Positions 45,964 to 58,170 of a DNA stretch of 64,000 nucleotides are shown piece by piece. The position numbers and the translations under genes are program-made. Position 1 is the first letter of the stretch. The number at the start of each line of letters is the position of its first letter. The notes below the pieces were generated by a model. The model did not search any database and was not told where the DNA came from. It saw only the letters and a list, made by a program, of their open reading frames with translations. This DNA comes from Alisma plantago-aquatica (lineage: Eukaryota; Streptophyta; Magnoliopsida; Alismatales; Alismataceae): the NCBI GenBank assembly GCA_963693085.1, contig OY856409.1, positions 520,869,803 through 520,933,802 of the forward strand, written 5' to 3'.

Positions 45964-48016
45964 TGATCGAACTAAATCACACGTCCAAGAAGGAGTCGAT
46001 CAAGAGTAATTAGACTATTCCATTTATAACCCGACATTCAGGCCCCCACAATGATTCTAACGGGTCCGATGTAGTAGATTAGGGTCAAACACATGGACAA
46101 GGTGGAAAGTGTTAAGATCCTTTAAGTGTTAGCTTAGTTACACCAATCCAAAATGTAATATAAAGTTTATATTCCATAAGGAACAACGATTCATCAACAA
46201 GCAAGTAATAAACAATTAAAAAAAGAAGTAAAATAAAAGAACAAGAATATCAAAGGATAATGTATCCAGTATGGATGGGGAAACCTACATTGGGTTTCAC
46301 CATCTAATATCTCTCACCAACATGCAACTCTCACATCTATTGTATACCCTTAGAAAGTTTACAAGCAATCATCATAAGTGTCTATTCCCTCCTCTTTTGA
46401 GCTTATGATAGATCTAGATTATAAGTTTGTCTCTCTCTCTCTCAAGATAGTAAATAAACAATCATAGTAAAACCATATGATCATTAGCTTAAGAATTACA
46501 ACATTCTCCTGCATTCATTCAACTCCATAGCACTTATATGTAGTTTAATACTACTCTTTCAAGGCATTAACAATTAAACAACACCATATGGTATCTAAAC
46601 ATTCAAGTGAAGAATTCAAAATAAGAGTATGGAGATAAACATTGCAAACAACATATATTCAATAGAAGTAAGAATTTACATGTTTGGAGAACATTAATGG
46701 ATATTCCCAACCCAAGTTAGATTACTAGCCACTCATGGTGGTGAGTAGCATGAAGAAATAACAAGTATGGTGGGGCATGTAGATGGACCAAATGAAAGGG
46801 GATGGACAAATTCGAAAAGAAGGAGATAGATACACTGACAACAACCCCAAGTGAGTTGGGGTCGATGGATATCTTTTCTTCTCTAAATCTGGAGTTGGCG
46901 GTGAAGGTTTCCACTTTGTCTCCCTCCTTCTCTCAAAGAAGGAAACTGGATGAACTCAATGGAGATGGGAGTATGCTGCTCCTCAGACTCTCATCCTTGG
47001 AGAACACAAACCAATGGCTCGAGGTGGAATGCAATGGGAAGGTGGCCTAGAGGTAACACCTCTTTGTCTCCCTCAGGTGACGACCCTCTCTTAGTTGCAT
47101 GAGGTCTCCTATTTATATCTTTTGGTCCGAGACTCAAGGCTGTTGACAATGTACTTTTCTTGCGATATGAATATAGATGCATCCAATACCACCATCGATA
47201 GCTGGGTCATTCATACGAGCCATCATCTTCCTGACCATTGGTTGCCATTGTATAGTCCTCCTATCGGGTGAGCTTGGACTGACCATTAATAGATACATCC
47301 CTAGTAGACCATTGGTCTTGGGAACTGACATGTGTTCTGACATGATATCTAGATTGTCCATCATTTTTGGAGACCAATGGTTGTTCTGATAGGAGGTTCT
47401 TACTGGCCATCAATTTTGGTGACTGATGGTTCTCCTAACTGCACCTTCCAATGGTTGGGCTCCTGGGCAATGTTGGAGGTCATCCATTTTAGGAACTGAT
47501 GGATGATGAACTTGGTGCATGCTGAGGGTGGTTGGTCACCTTCGGTTTGTGGAAACCAATGGGGGATCTATATAATGGTTAAGACCATTCTTTGGTGACT
47601 TACTTGTATGGAAACAAGTAGTAAACTTTAAATCAAGGCATAAATAGTAAAAATGAGCAAAGTATGAGAAAGTTAAGGCAAGTCTACATAAAGAGAGGAA
47701 AAACTAGGCATGAAATATCCACAAATTGGATTTTATCAGGTACCCATTGGATACAACACTTTTGACTCCCTTTACCCTTGATGCATGTCTATTGATCACA
47801 GACCCATCAAGCTACATCCATCGATGTGCCAAGCACACTACCCATTGATCATCAAGCAACCTGTTGGTAATGACCATCTAGGTACCCATCAATGTAAATC
47901 CATTGAGACAATCTATGATGCCATTGATACATATCAGTCTGTTGATCTTACCATGCCATTGAGTGCATAACATACTCATGAAAGACATCAATCCCATATA
48001 CTTGATGGCTGCATCA
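45964..48016 (-). repeat. Probable 5' LTR of Athila 2
   Basis: The inner end is set by the PBS (minus strand ...GATCA before ACTTTTTGG). The outer end is a guess: the minus strand from 48016 starts TGATGCAG, like the TGATGCAT start of Athila 1. It is non-coding. A minus-strand TATAAATAG box lies at 47109-47117, and upstream of it is a cluster of CCAATGGTT, CTGATGG and CCATTGAT words (47200-47980). No second copy with which to confirm the ends is visible, unless 13745-14855 is a relative. Confidence 0.4.
47109..47117 (-). promoter_or_regulatory. TATA box in probable Athila 2 LTR
   Basis: TATAAATAG on the minus strand, with the ATGGTT-type word cluster directly upstream. The arrangement repeats that of the other LTRs in the window. 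Confidence 0.4.
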
Positions 48017-49139
48017 ACATACCTACACTCATAATGCGATCAACACTTTTTGTGAGTCATAAACCTTCTTTTACATTAATTAAGTTGGCTAATAAAGGTT
48101 ACCAATATGCATGGTAGAAACTTCATATTACCAACCGATCACCTATGAATATCATACCTTAATCTCCTTTGAATGGGGATCACTTCTTTATGTTTCTAGG
48201 CTGCTCCACTCCACACCCAATCCCAAGAAGATAATGGATGACTTCCATCAACTGCCTTCACCGCCAAGGCTCCACTAACCTCAAAGAAGGCAAGGTGGAT
48301 TATGCCTTAATTGCCATTGAATATTATTGTCATCCCCTTATGCCTCCTCATAGGGTTGGATCAATCCAAGGAAGAATAACATGGAAGAAGATAGCTTGTC
48401 ACAGACCATGGCTGCATTGCCTTTATTCCTTTGTGATGACAATTTCCTTATCTTTTTCATTGGTTTGTCTTGATCTCACCATGAGGAGCAAGTAGTTACT
48501 TTACTAGGGTGTGGAGAGTATACCCATTGCCCATTTCCCCTTTTCGCTACTTCTTAGCTTGTATGAATTGTACTACAATTTGAATCAATCTTTTATTGCT
48601 TACAATCTTGTCTTATCAATAGTTTTGTATGTTTACCAGGACTTGGGTGTAGGGAACCTACCCAATCCCCATTATATTGTTTAATTCTTGTAGAAACATT
48701 AATGAGTCCTCCATACATGAGTTTTCTTGGAGGATAAGTACATGACCCATGGGTAACACTATGACAAGCTTAGATTGATATCTTTCTCAATTGAATCCTC
48801 ACTCTAGAAGGATAATTTTACTTGGTCTTAACATTGACTGTTTATGCTTGTTTATGATATACTGAGCAAGTAAACATAAGTGGTGGTGTTAAAACCCACT
48901 CAGCCTAGTGAAATTCCAACAATCATATGGAAAAACACATGCTATCTATTCATTAAAACTTTACAATTTGCATATATCAAACTTTGGCAACAAACCATGG
49001 AGGTTAAAAGTGCATCCACATCCATGATTCATGCAAACATGCTTAGAAATGGCATCAATTACCGAAATAATATTTCTAGGAAGGAAGAACATAGAAAAAG
49101 AGCTGAAAGGGGAATTTTGATGCTATGCTACCAATATGA
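48017..49139. other. Unassigned repeat-like sequence
   Basis: Short open stretches (85 codons at 48238, 88 codons at 48880) show no family motif. It may be the flank of Athila 2 or the 3' tail of the adjacent LINE. I see no tandem repeat, RNA gene or clear element end. Confidence 0.3.
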
Positions 49140-52100
49140 GGTTTGAATCTAGGAAGAGATTTAGAGGCATTGTTACACATTGCAATTGCTTGCTTGGATT
49201 CAGAAAGTACCAATAAGTTTGTTATCTATAATCCGGAGTAGATTACACTATCTTGAATAAGATCTTGGATTTCTGCATCAAGGGCACCTTTTGCATAGCC
49301 TGGCTTGCCGTGCCTCACACAAAAGTCCTAAAGGAATCCATGATGTAGATGCCTAAAGTAGAAGATTTGGTATCATGTTAAAATATGCATCTAAAAAGAT
49401 AAAGTAATCTTTTTAATTAGAAGGTTTTCAACCTACAATATTCATGGCCTGGAAATCATTAGTATGTGGTGGGTAATATTTAATCATCCTTGTTCTTTCT
49501 GTGATGAACTTAATAAGTACATGATCATGGCATTTCACTAAGTGATCTATGTCATTCCTTGCCATCAACAAATGCCACCATCCCACGACAAGTAAAATAT
49601 TGTCAGTTACATTCCGGACAATGAAGGACTCCAAGTGTCCTCATCATCTTGGGAGAACCGATTCATATTCCTAGTTTCCTCCAGAACTCATAATTGCATG
49701 GGAAATCACAAAGAAAATGTAGTTCAATTTCATCATCATTATTACATTTATGGTAAGTAGTAGTAGTATCCATATGTCTCCTACTTTTTTTTACATTAGT
49801 GAACAAATAATATTTGTGTAAAAATCCATAAGGGCTGTCAATATTTTCCTCCACACCGCTAGTCGGAATATGAGGACTCCTGAATCTGTGTGACTGCCTA
49901 GCCAATGTCTTAGGATCTGACTCAAAATAAGATACCTTTAGGACTCTCTCATCTATTTTTGTCCCTTCTCAACCCTATTTCTGTTAATATTCTAAGGTTT
50001 AGGCTTTTTCTCTCTCTTCCTCACCCTCTTGTAAGTATGGGTATGTATAATAAGGTTAAGGAATCCTCCACCAAATTATTTTCTAGAGAGACCTCCATTC
50101 TCCAATATAGTTGACCTTGTTCTCCCTAGGCATCCATATGTATGTAGAGCATGAGGTTAACTTGCCTTTACTTTCAAGATTCCATGCCCTTGTATCAGTA
50201 CCCAAATGTGGTAATGGCAGGGGAATACATTTGATTCAGTTCCTAGCAGGAGGAGAAAGGTGATATTTGATGACGTCCCAATATTAATCACCTATACTAG
50301 TATCCATTAAGGCTACATAGATATCCTTTATTCCCTCAGGGATGATAATGCTAGGGTATACAAAAACAACAATGAGTTCAACAAACCATTAGTCAATCCA
50401 AACATTTGTGTCCTGACCATCATTGATGATGGTAATTTTTGCTCCTTGATGTTAGGAAAGGACTTGTTAATGAAGCTCTAGGCAGACAAACAAGGGCCCA
50501 ATTTAACTATATTCCATCTATTTACTTGACATAAATGACCTGAGACCAAGGGTTTTCTAGGCTACTGATATGTCCACATGTTCTTGAGAATTAAGGCAAC
50601 ATTTTGGCCCTGAGCATGTATGACATCTAGACCACCAATGTCCTTACCATATGAAATATTCTCTAAGAAACTAGGAATAGTTTCTTATTCTCCCTTAAAC
50701 CATACCAAATGAAGCTCCACACATGCCTGTTTATGTCAACACAAACCTAGGGAGAGACACAAATAGAATGCATGATACGATAAGGGATCACTAGTAGTGT
50801 GTCCCTAGTTAAAGTGATCCTCCCAACCAAGGAATGGTGTATGATAGTCCATCTATTCATCTTTGTCTTAATATAATTAACAAAACTTGCATGTGTGTTC
50901 CTATTTACTATGTCATGGATAATTAGGACTCCATGATAGTGAACAAGATCATTTGTGAATGGGATGCCCGATCATCTACTTACCTCTTTTCCGCACCGTT
51001 GGATTTAGTAGAGAAGAAACAATGTGAATTCTCCGTCAAGATAATTTGCCCAGAGGCAGTGAAAAATTTGTTAAGAATTTATTTGATGATCACATATTGA
51101 GAGAAAGATGCTTCCACAATAAGAAGGATATTATCCAAAAAGAACACATGTGTTAGGGGAGGAACATTCTTAGATAGAAACACTAGCTTCCACTTGCCAT
51201 GTAAGATAGACTTGGCAATGACTTATCTTAATCATTGCATCATAGTACAAATACATAAGGATACCATGTCTGACTCATTGGTTAGCTTTGAATGAAGAGA
51301 GGGGTACACCTTCCCATATGATGGAATACGATCTTTGATGTTATCATTTTTCATTATAAGACTGGTGTATTTGCTAGAAGACCCACCTTCATGAGACTAT
51401 CATGTATGAAACTCCATCTCATAATGTAAAAAAGCCTTGGATAGATCGAGTTGCACTGCTATCCATTTCTCTTTCGCTTTCTTGGACCTCATAGAGTGAA
51501 CATGATCCTGCACTAATAAGATATTTTTAGTGACTTTGCATCATGTTATGAAGCTAGGATGGGTCAAGGAAATGTAGTCATTTAGGCATGGTTGTCTCTT
51601 TCCACTAGAACTTTTGATATAATCTTGAAGCATGTATTATTAAGGGATATGGGGAGCAATCATTGTAGGTCCCAGTTGTTCCCATTGTAGGGATAAAGAC
51701 CATGTAGGAACTAGAAATCTCAAAGTTGATTGTAGTAGTGATAAAGGCTTCTCAGACTGTCTGTACTACTAAAATGCTCACCTGGATCCAATTATCTTGT
51801 AGGAATTCCTTGAATGTGACATATGGTCCTGAAGATTTTGAAGGATTCACTTCTAAGAGTGTTCTTTTGATTTCATCTGCATAAGGGATGGAGGAGAGCA
51901 GTGAATATTGCACAATATTGAGTCTTGGAAAGCACCTCACATAGGGTAGGGAGTTGTAGATTGGAATTGGTAAGACTAACAACTTCTTAAAGTGGTACCA
52001 AATAAGTTGTTTGAGCGCTCATGCTTTAGAGTTACATGTACCACTAGAGTTCCTCATCTTGGAGATTTTATCGTGTTGTCTCAAGCAACAAATGTAGAAG

Positions 52101-53177
52101 TGGAAAAAATTTCTATTATCATCCCCTAGCTTCCATAAATGTGAGGTTTTTAACTCATGTCGACCTCCTCATGGTTGAGGATACATTAAAGCTATTCTTG
52201 GAGCTAAATGCATTTGAGTTCACTAGAAGTGGTATTCACAAGGGGCAGATTTACCTGTATCTCATCAATTTCTCAAGATATGCCTGCCTTCTCTTCATGT
52301 TGTAGCTTCATGGATTGACTCCCAAAACATGATGACTAGCTTGAATATCTTCAAAGCTTCAAGTAATGGAGTTGAGCTATCCTAGTGGTTTCTTAACTGC
52401 TGATAGAAGTCTATTTTCAACCTCTAACTTACACATGTTAAGAAGGTGATGATGTTCTAACTCAGTGGTGCGTATTGGGTTACAATAAAAGAATTTTGGT
52501 CTGAGTATAGACATGGTAGGACCAAGACAATGGTGGTTTGGTTGTAGTCCAACCAATTTTCATTTACTAGAAGATAGTCTAGTCTTTCAAAAATCGTCCC
52601 ACAATGGGAAGTGAACCAATATCCACCATGTTTCATATTTTCCAAACAAATGTGCATCAAGTTGTCATTGAATTTATAATTTCATCTATGATCAAAGTAA
52701 ATTCTACTCTCTTTAACTAAGGAAGAGAACATTGTGTCAAAATCTTCAATCGGAAACCAATCAATGTTGATGCCACTGGAAATTCCAGGAAGTCTATTTC
52801 CAATCAAATTACAAGTGGATGGGTTAGGACTACCATACACAAAGGTAATAGGAGACACGTGACTCACTTTGTAATGAATAAACTCCTCTAATTTAATAGT
52901 AAATCCACCGAGTATTGTTGTGGTTTCCAAATAATACCAATGCCCACAAAAAGCCAATCACTTCAACTCCATGAGATGAGTTAAACTCCAATTTACTGAT
53001 GATTTTATCTACTCTAGTCCCACTACAATGCGGATCAATAATGCAAACCAAACTAAGACGGTGAGTTATTTTCAACAAGAAAAAGTATTCTATTTTATCA
53101 TCAGAGCACACATCTTGAACATTCCAACACAAGTAATTTAACATAATATACAAATGTTGGGAAGGAAGATAGCTCAA
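49140..53177 (-). pseudogene. LINE 2 ORF2 relic
   Basis: 53177-52893 starts the endonuclease (LCWNVQDV, CIIDPHCSG, IISKLEFNSSHGVEVIGF). 52957-52682 and 52660-52457 continue it (YGSPNPSTCNLIG, ERLDYLLVNENW). RT pieces follow: SIPYADEIKRTLLEVNPSKSSGP (51910 down), a KKAKEKWIAVQLDLSKAF block near 51460, and the palm region near 51150 reading FFLDN where FADD is expected, so the catalytic pair is mutated. 49905-49663 is zf-RVT (HKCNNDDEIELHFLCDFPCNYEFW), 49634-49428 the linker, and 49140-49290 an RNase H-like piece (ESKQAIAMCNN). Dozens of stops make it a fossil. Confidence 0.75.
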
Positions 53178-53180
53178 ATA
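49140..53180 (-). mobile_element. Second LINE (L1 type), minus strand, eroded
   Basis: Minus-strand order from 53177 down: endonuclease start, RT, zf-RVT, RNase H-like end, all within 4 kb and strongly decayed. ORF1 is not visible to the right, where plus-strand gypsy gag begins, so the copy is probably 5' truncated. No A-rich tail or target duplication is recognisable, as expected for an old insertion. Confidence 0.75.
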
Positions 53181-53439
53181 GTCAGATAAATATCTATAGC
53201 CAGTCCATCGGGTCTGAGTCAGGTTCCACTTATTCTACTTCTTCTATTCCACAATCTGTAGGAAACACTCCAAGCACAAAGAAGGCTCATGTTAGAATCC
53301 ATGTCACCTGTGTAGGAAAAGATACATGTAGTTGAAGAAACAAAAAGACAAAGGGAGCTATGAGAGTTATCTATCCTAATTTGCATATGTTCCCCACTGA
53401 GTAGTCTAACCAGCCATTTTGGAACCAAATAATGAAATA
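53181..53439. other. Junction between LINE 2 and gypsy gag
   Basis: No motif on either strand. A 91-codon minus-strand frame spans 53219-53494 but overlaps the plus-strand gag and looks like a shadow. It probably contains the LINE 5' end or target sequence. Confidence 0.3.
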
Positions 53440-54598
53440 AAGATGCATAGGTGCAAATGACACAAAACAATAGTTTTGTAGGAAGATCCAACAAGGATTC
53501 CCACGATTATCTACACAATTTTGTTAACATATATAGATTGAGAAAGCATGTAAGTGTGCTTGATGAAGCCCCCAAAATGAGGCTAATAAAATATTCTCTC
53601 ACAGAAAAGCAAGGGTGTGGTACAAATCCCTAGAGGCCAAAAACATCAACACTTGGGAGGAAATTCATAAGAAGTTTATGGAGATCTTTTTTCAACCCTC
53701 TTCCACTTGCCAAATCTGAGGGTAGATCACCTAGTTTTCACATCTCTAGAGAAAATCTCTATTTGAAGCTTGGGAACAATTTTAAGAGATTTTATGATGA
53801 AAAACTCATCGTGGAACCTCCTCTGTGAAACTTATTGAAACCCTTTATAGTGGAGTAGATGATGATATCATGAAGTTCCTTGATATACTTTAGGCGGAAA
53901 CTTTATGCCAAATATTATTAACAACTTCGGAATATTATGAACCTAGGAGAAGAAAACAAATTCAAGTGGGATACACAAGGATAGAGGGGAGTTCTCAAGG
54001 TTGCAATGGTAGAAGAAAAATTAGAGCTGAAAGTGATGTAAGAATCTAAAGCTACTCACTACAAAACAAGATAACCTCAAATCTTCTTTCCAATGATATG
54101 AGTTTACGGGGTTCTTCATCTCATCAAGTCAAGGCTTACCAAGTGGTCTGCCAAGTTTGTGGTGTAGAAGGGCACTTTAGTCTATGGTGCAACCAACTCT
54201 ACCATGCCACTATGAACATGCATCAATCACAATGAAACATCAATCCAATTGAAGAAGCCAGTACTTTACACTCTATTATGAGATACAACTATTACAACAC
54301 CAAACAACCAAGAAACCATCCCTGGTTCTAGTATGGGAAACCAATGGGAGTAGTAAATGATCAATCAACTTAAGAAGGAATATGATCAATCCTAAATTTG
54401 GGGTCCTCCATGTTTCCAGAAGAACCAAAACCTTGGGCAAAACAATCTAAGACAATATTGTGATGATTAAAATTAAATACAACACTTTGAACCTTTTTAG
54501 TGAAGGTACATCTTAGAACCTTAGTCAAGGGCACACAACAAACATGTCAGATTCACCTCTACAAAGTAGATTTAGTTAGATGTGACATATAAGATGCT
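53440..54598 (+). pseudogene. gag: gag relic of a third Ty3/gypsy element
   Basis: The plus strand opens with 60 codons at 53451-53633 carrying NNSFVGRSNKDSHDYLHNFVNIYRL and MRLIKYSLTEK, a capsid start of Tat/Athila type. Read across frames it continues with WEEIHKKFMEIFF, SLFEAWEQF and LIETLYSGVDDDIMKFL. A CCHC zinc knuckle VCQVCGVEGHFSLWCN is encoded near 54150-54200. A Gln/Asn/Pro-rich tail (WGPPCFQKNQNLGQNN) follows to about 54450. The knuckle sets it apart from the two Athila elements here. The rest of this element is not visible; Copia 3 interrupts it at 54599. Several stops and shifts are present. Confidence 0.75.
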
Positions 54599-54603
54599 CC
54601 TAA
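54599..54603. repeat. Target-site duplication of Copia 3, left (CCTAA)
   Basis: CCTAA precedes the TGTTG start of the LTR and is identical to 63690-63694, which proves a simple insertion. Confidence 0.9.
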
Positions 54604-55794
54604 TGTTGCTATGTATGCCCTGAGAGCCAATCATGGGATGATTGGTGGGATACATTAAGATTGATTTGATAAACATCAAAGGCAAGCTTCCAATTCTTTC
54701 TGGTTCAATCATATGAGATAGTGACAGAATAGATTGAATGTCTAGAGAATGACAATACTCAATGACGTATGCCTTCAGGTTCAGGACCTGAACGATGAGA
54801 TCATACGAATGCTAAGAGTTTGTACATTCTTGTTATGTCCCTGGTCGGATGTCATTGTGGAAGGTAGATAGACAACAATGACACACAAGACTAGATTGTG
54901 GTGTTGGTTGATGACAGAATCTCATTAGTCATGATATAGAGATATCAAACCAAACACATAGGTACTTGTTAGAGAACAAGTGTACCGGACAGACCCACCG
55001 TGAGTTTGACACATGGAACCATGACATGGTAGTCACAGTCAGTACTCACAGTGATGGTGGTGAGTGTGATTCTTTGACCTGAAATCACTACACTCAACAC
55101 ATGTCGTTGGGCACACTTTGACATCATCAAACGCAGTCCTGAAACATGGGTTGTTATAAAGGTGATGATTGGGTGGCTTTGACACATGGGGCTTTTGAGG
55201 GGTGAGTGATAGATATGGGATTTGTCCCTCCTGAGGGAGTTTGATATCCAAGGCCACTTGATGAGTAGGATTGAAATAGGCGTGCACACGCATGTGTGAA
55301 TCAATATGTGATATTGATGTCATACATATCTCTTCCAATCTACTATGAGATCAAGAAAGTGAATGAACGTTGACAGGATGACTATTCCATGCCTCGAGTT
55401 CATTCAGGATATCAGTGATAAAGGAATTATACATTCACTGTAACACCATTCATGGATTGTAGGATTGAAAGTTGTTCTCCAACTTTCTACTTTCACTTGG
55501 GTAGCACTGATGTGTGACTAGGCACCGCTCTTTGCTTGTGAAGTCATAAGTGTTATGGACTTTCACTGCCAACGTGAAATGGACCTGCAGGGTCACACAC
55601 ATAGGATATAACCTGGAAGAGGAGTTTTGTCCACAAACAATGTTTAGATTGATCACTAAAGGAGTTTCGTAGTTCAATTAAACACTCAATTAATTGATAG
55701 CTCAAAATCATAGTGTTCAAGGTGTTGGACAGATTGATTAGAGTATCAGATTGATTGAAATCGCAATTGACTGATTCTGCACAATCTGCACTCC

Positions 55795-56170
55795 CAACCG
55801 ATCGGTTCATGTGATGAACCGATCGGCTGAGCTTGATGAACCGGTCGGCTCAAGATCAGGGTGAACCGATTGCATCAAGTGTTGAAACGATCGATTCAAC
55901 TGGTGCAACCGAGCAACTTGGGAAAGTCGGATTGGTGAGAATTTTCCTTGCGTTTCACTTGCCCAATTTGATTGGAACAAGGATTGGTATTCGATACCAA
56001 TTAGAAACAAAAGATGGAAAGTCAATCGGGAACTGATCAGGACCACGAACCGACTGGTTCAGAAAGTGAACCGATCGGCTCATGGGTCCCTACCAATCGG
56101 TTGAGTGTCAACCGACTGGCTCAGATCCCCAACCGACCGTTTCAGAAATGAAACAATCGGTTCAGGTTGT
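55795..56170 (+). repeat. CCGATCGG palindrome cluster in Copia 3 5' LTR
   Basis: About a dozen AACCGATCGGTT-like words (near 55797, 55818, 55840, 55863, 56046, 56076, 56110 and 56129), in two groups, 95-470 bp upstream of the TATA box. The 3' LTR counterpart is 62635-63025. Confidence 0.85.
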
Positions 56171-56263
56171 GAGTTGGTTGTTTTGTGGAAAATCTCGAAC
56201 CCTTCTACTCCTGGTTTTAGTCCCGCATTGCCCGGGATGGAGAACCTTGTCCCATGACCCTCC

Positions 56264-56271
56264 TATATATA
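56264..56271 (+). promoter_or_regulatory. TATA box in 5' LTR of Copia 3
   Basis: TATATATA inside CCTATATATAGG, a perfect palindrome and the probable core promoter of the element. The same box in the 3' LTR lies at 63124-63131. Confidence 0.7.
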
Positions 56272-56831
56272 GGAGTATTGGGGGCTTCTCAAAATACAAC
56301 TCAGTGCAAGCCGGTTTCTCTGCAAAGTTGTCATTCTCTCTGGTTTTGGTAACCGAGAGAGAGCCCGATCAAGTGCTACCCACAAAGGGAGGCGCAGCAA
56401 GGGAAAGACAACTGCAGTTGCAACTGGCAGCAGGAGAGTGTGTTGGCGACTAGTACGTCAACAACAGGGTGCGACTCCTTCCAATTCCTTATGGGACAAG
56501 GAGATTGGAGTTCCAGGTGGTCCGTGTGGACTACTTCAGAGGCAGGAGGTTTCTGCCGCTCAGGAGAACAACTGTCAACCCCGACAGTCCCGGTGAGAGG
56601 AGGAGTCGTCAGTCCCGGTGTGACCAGGAGCTGCACAGACACTGTCCAAGACCGAAGTTGAAGACCGTGCAAGTCGTGAGGTATTGTCGCCGAGCAAGCC
56701 TCGGGACAAGGTATGATTCCACAAACCATCCCTTTCCTATTATATAGACGTTGACACGTTTCCTTGTTCTGGGTTTGGGGAATTTTTTTTTTATTTCCGC
56801 TGCCTTCTCTGCCTCCCCTAAAACCCAACAG

Positions 56832-56843
56832 TGGTATCAGAGC
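56832..56843 (+). other. Primer-binding site of Copia 3
   Basis: TGGTATCAGAGC, one base after the 5' LTR; initiator tRNA-Met type. Confidence 0.9.
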
Positions 56844-58170
56844 CACGTCAACTGTTCTATATTTTAGGAATATCGATATAATTGATTTTGGTTTGTCACC
56901 TTTATTTATTGCATACGATGCGAATAATATTGGCTTTATGCATGTCCAATCCTAAATCCACAAATCCCATTTACATATATGATATGTATTATTAATGCAC
57001 TCGATACGCGTCGCCCTTAAATGAGTTTTGTGGTGGATGTATAGCGTGGTTATGGCCAATAAACCCTATATGTGTATGGTTGTATGTGGTTGCTTGCATC
57101 TCGGTCTGTGCACCGATCTTCCCTCTCCTATTCCTGATGTAACTCGAAATAATTTGAGATTCTTTCCTGCCTTTGCTCCCCCCGAATGTAACTCGGGGTT
57201 TCCCTTTTAAGCAATGTTAAATTAGGATAGATTTTATTTCCTGTTATGTCAAAGAACAGAGGACATCCTGACGACAGATGAGACGATCAGTTTAAGGCAT
57301 GAACCGATCGGTTGACGTTCCAGACGATCGGTTCAAGGAGTGAGCCGATCGATTGATGACCGGTTCGAGGAGTGAGACGAGCGGGTGGCGGCCAGAAGGA
57401 GATGCACGACGACCAGGAGAACCGATTGGTTGGAGGAGCCAATCGATGAGCTAGTGGCACCCAGACGACCGACCAGAGAGAGAAGATCATTTATATGATG
57501 AGTTGATCAACTCAGAAGGCAAAGCACAGAGATCATCTTGTACAGGTTGCATTGATGTAGACCTAGATGACCGTGATTCCTCTTGGCTTGAGGAATCACA
57601 TTAGGATGGCCATAATCATCACTTTTATCATTTTGCATGTTTTCTGTGGGATATAGCATGTATATGATACGTACTATGTATTGTGGTGATTGGATATGTA
57701 TATGTATATAAAAACCAAATCCCTCATTAAATATTAAGTTTTAGATGCCTTCCAAATGCGACACATGTGAAAAGCTTGATCGACCAAGTGTGGGCACGCC
57801 CTAGCATGGTGCACTGTCTATCTCGTGGAAGCGTGAAGGATGAATGTGTGGGTCTGCCCTAGCAGGGTGCATATTCATCGTGTTTGCTTTGGGTCAGACT
57901 TAACAAGGTGATCTAGATGGGATCTAGTACCTTGAGGCATGCAGATGATCATGGCAAGGAGTTGCATATGACATCTTATCAAGAGTTGCATATGATGCAA
58001 TTGGCAAGAGTTGCCTACCTGAGAGATCTATGTTGTGGGTGACAGCCCTAGCTGGTCCATGACTTAGAGGATTTCAGGATCTTGCCCACTAGAAGGTTGT
58101 ACGCTGCAATCTTCCGAATTGATGGTGAGGGATATCAATTTGAATTAAAATAGTGGGAGCGATAATTAAT
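56844..58170 (+). other. 5' leader of Copia 3
   Basis: Collinear with the leader of Copia 1 in reverse orientation. It contains a second cluster of CCGATCGGTT-like words at 57275-57485, a stretch matching the Copia 1 GAATCACGGTCATC region near 57570, and the conserved AATTAATTAAAGG segment near 58160. It has no convincing ORF. Confidence 0.65.

Larger units (their letters stand above)
54604..56830 (+). repeat. 5' LTR of Copia 3
   Basis: Starts TGTTGCTATG (TGTTGGTATG in the 3' copy) and ends CCCAACA. It contains the palindrome cluster 55795-56170 and the TATA box at 56264-56271. Confidence 0.9.

Noticed and set aside
49428..49905. Host gene with a Cys-rich domain.
   Set aside because: The Cys/His pattern and its place after RT pieces identify it as the zf-RVT end of a LINE.
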